From: Massilia sp. KIM
GTDB lineage: Bacteria; Pseudomonadota; Gammaproteobacteria; Burkholderiales; Burkholderiaceae_D
Assembly (NCBI RefSeq): GCF_002007115.1
Contig: NZ_MVAD01000003.1
Coordinates: 248,001 to 312,000, forward strand
Direction: 5' to 3'
DNA length: 64,000 nucleotides
Shown: piece after piece, positions 62,311 through 64,000 of the stretch
Position numbering within the stretch: the first letter of the stretch is position 1
Layout: the number at the start of each line of letters is the position of its first letter
The notes under the pieces: generated by a model
What the model saw: the letters and a program-made list of their open reading frames with translations, nothing else
Databases searched by the model: none
What the model was told of the DNA's origin: nothing
Translations under genes and position numbers: made by a program

Positions 62311-63040
62311 CCTGGACGACACCCTGTTCCAGACCTTCGAGAAGTGCGGCGGGGCCGAGGCGCTGGAGCCGGCCGCCTTCTACCAGGACGGCAGCGTGTG
62401 TTCCTACACCACCCGCGCCCAGCGCGCCTTTCTCTCCTTCGTGCAGGACGGGATGACCGTGATCCCGACCACGGCGCGCGACCATGGCGCGCTCAGGCGG
62501 GTCAACCTGCCCTTCACCAGCTGGGCCGTGATCGACTACGGCGGCGTGATCCTGGAGCCCGGCGGCGGCGTCGACCGGCCCTGGCTGGAGCGCATGCGCG
62601 AGGCCATGTCGGCCGCCCTGCCCGGCCTGCAGGAACTGGCCGCCCACATGGACGCGCACGCGGCGCGCAGCGGCTACGCGGGCCGCACCCGCATGATCGA
62701 GGATTTCGCCACGCCCTTCTTCCTGGTGCTGAAGGACCCCGAGCGCAACGCCGCGCGCCTGGCGCCGATCGAGCACGAGATCGTGCGGCCCTGGATCGCG
62801 GACGGCGACAAGCCTTATTGCGTGCACCGCAACGGCAACAACCTGGCGATCCTGCCCAAGGCACTGGACAAGGCCAACGCCGTGGCCCACGTGACGCGGC
62901 AACTGCGCGCCGAGCATGGCGACATCGTCACCTTCGGCATGGGCGACAGCCGCTCGGACGCGCGCTTCATGGCGGCCTGCGACTACGCCATCATCCCGCG
63001 CGGCACCCAGCTGGCCGGCCTGACGGTGGAGGCGCTATGA
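62285..63040 (+). CDS. HAD-family phosphatase (Ter-associated)
   Basis: A 251-residue HAD hydrolase. Motif I is DLDDTL (D9, D11), motif II TTARD (near 58) and motif IV GMGDSRSDARF (near 218-228), with an insertion cap in between, as in Cof/sucrose-phosphatase-type enzymes. It starts at a GTG (62285) inside the TRSP gene, so it is translationally coupled. It probably removes a phosphate from the pathway intermediate. Its stop overlaps the next start (ATGA). Confidence 0.88.
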   Translation: MLKKFLFADLDDTLFQTFEKCGGAEALEPAAFYQDGSVCSYTTRAQRAFLSFVQDGMTVIPTTARDHGALRRVNLPFTSWAVIDYGGVILEPGGGVDRPWLERMREAMSAALPGLQELAAHMDAHAARSGYAGRTRMIEDFATPFFLVLKDPERNAARLAPIEHEIVRPWIADGDKPYCVHRNGNNLAILPKALDKANAVAHVTRQLRAEHGDIVTFGMGDSRSDARFMAACDYAIIPRGTQLAGLTVEAL

Positions 63041-64000
63041 GCTTCTCGGGCAGCTATCGGCAAGAGGACGTGCGCTTCCTGCTGCGGCAGTTGCCGATGG
63101 TCGGCTTCGTCGACGTGGACGAGAAGGAAAAGCTGATCCAGTCGGGACGGCGCCATTACAGCCAGATGCTGTCGCCGGAAGCGGCGCCGTCGGCGCGCTA
63201 CCTGCAGGTGTTCGACGAGGCCTGCCGCGCCAACAACGGGCGCATGGCGCGCGACTGCCTGCGCCTGGCCGCCCTGATCGCCGCGCGGGTGGCGGGCGCG
63301 CCGGTGGTGGTGTCGCTGGCGCGGGCCGGCACGCCGGTCGGCGTGGTGGTGACGCGCCTGCTGCGCCAGGTGTTCAAACGCGAGGCAGTCCATTACTCGG
63401 TCTCGATCATACGCGACCGCGGCATCGACGCGGCGGCGCTCAGGCACATCCTGGCGCAAGGCCACCGGGCCGAGGACCTTGTGTTTGTCGACGGCTGGAC
63501 CGGCAAGGGCGTGATCGCGCATGAGCTGCGCACATCCATCGAGGCATTCAATCGCACGCATGGCACGGCGCTCGACGGGGGTCTGTACGTGCTGGCCGAC
63601 CTCGCCGGGGTGGCGGCCTGCGCGGCATCCAGCGAGGATTACCTGATCCCCTCGTGCATCCTGAACGCGACCGTGTCGGGCCTGGTGAGCCGCACGGTGA
63701 TGGACGAGGCGATGGGGCCGGACGACTTCCACGGCTGCCTGTTCTATGCGCAGTTCGCACCGCAGGACCGCTCGCGCGACTTCGCCGACGCCCTCACCCG
63801 GCTGGCGCTGGAGCAAACGGAAAGGCTAGGCAAAGTGCGGCCGGCCGACGCGCGCGCGGCGGGCGAACGCTCGCGCGCCTTCCTTGCGCAAGTGCGGGCG
63901 CGCTACGACATCGCCGACCTCAATCTCATCAAGCCCGGCATCGGCGAGGCGACGCGGGTGCTGCTGCGCCGCGCGCCGCGCCTGCTGCTGCTACGCGATC
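63037..64000 (+). CDS. StiP-like PRTase family protein, cut by window end
   Basis: The first 321 codons of an open frame that continues past the window. It resembles the StiP family of Ter clusters (annotated as cysteine protease StiP or PRTase-like). A PRPP-like loop VFVDGWTGKGVI lies near residues 149-160, and a Cys occurs in IPSCILNATVSGLVSRTV near 209. It begins in an ATGA overlap with the HAD gene, making the fourth gene of the coupled module. The missing C-terminus prevents a firm call. Confidence 0.8.
   Translation, partial: MSFSGSYRQEDVRFLLRQLPMVGFVDVDEKEKLIQSGRRHYSQMLSPEAAPSARYLQVFDEACRANNGRMARDCLRLAALIAARVAGAPVVVSLARAGTPVGVVVTRLLRQVFKREAVHYSVSIIRDRGIDAAALRHILAQGHRAEDLVFVDGWTGKGVIAHELRTSIEAFNRTHGTALDGGLYVLADLAGVAACAASSEDYLIPSCILNATVSGLVSRTVMDEAMGPDDFHGCLFYAQFAPQDRSRDFADALTRLALEQTERLGKVRPADARAAGERSRAFLAQVRARYDIADLNLIKPGIGEATRVLLRRAPRLLLLRD

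Overview
The window looks like a high-GC betaproteobacterial chromosome, most likely Oxalobacteraceae of the Massilia/Telluria type. I infer this from two PEP-CTERM proteins, system II cytochrome c maturation (ResB/CcsB), the ribosomal protein style and gene neighbourhoods. No phage, insertion sequence or CRISPR array is visible.

Layout. 0-7 kb: a PEP-CTERM protein; a LysR regulator divergent from an atypical SDR and a Tat-exported NodB-fold deacetylase; a second PEP-CTERM gene cut by an in-frame TAG; an ECF41 sigma factor divergent from its carboxymuconolactone-decarboxylase-like partner, with matching ECF41 promoters for both; an M15 peptidase. 7-13 kb: ccsB, resB, a cytochrome c4, engB and hemB (heme supply and cytochrome c assembly). 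13-25.4 kb: accessory block with LysR/GST/SMR/DMT transporters, a TDT/SLAC1 channel, a zinc-ribbon membrane protein, and a two-component system joined to a tripartite RND pump, with a Spy-like chaperone gene diverging from it. 25.4-28.1 kb: tandem repeats, REP-like palindromes and dsbD.

28-42.3 kb: the S10-spc-alpha ribosomal cluster on the minus strand, rplC to rplQ, including secY, infA, rpmJ and rpoA. It starts at rplC: rpsJ and the str genes are not upstream, where a tRNA-Val(GAC)-like gene and its own promoter lie instead. A REP-like palindrome sits between rpsD and rpoA. Three candidate promoters in the cluster share a GC-rich discriminator.

43.4-58.0 kb: the most interesting region. 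Two minus-strand operons and one short plus-strand gene combine two M81 (MlrC-like) metallopeptidases, two S12 beta-lactamase-fold hydrolases (MlrB-like), a POT peptide transporter (MlrD-like), a TonB receptor, a DadA-like FAD oxidase, RidA, an orphan AstA and a XRE-cupin regulator. This matches the family content of the microcystin mlr pathway without mlrA, and I propose a peptide or modified-amino-acid uptake and catabolic system. A palindrome of the form TTTC-N7-GAAA occurs at the dadA-like, ridA and TonB promoters and could tie the locus into one regulon.

58.2-64 kb: a LacI regulator, then TerD and the start of the Ter-associated biosynthetic module (ATP-grasp, PRTase/TRSP, HAD, StiP-like PRTase), which runs off the window end. 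Function assignments rest on motifs and remembered family features; no database search was run.
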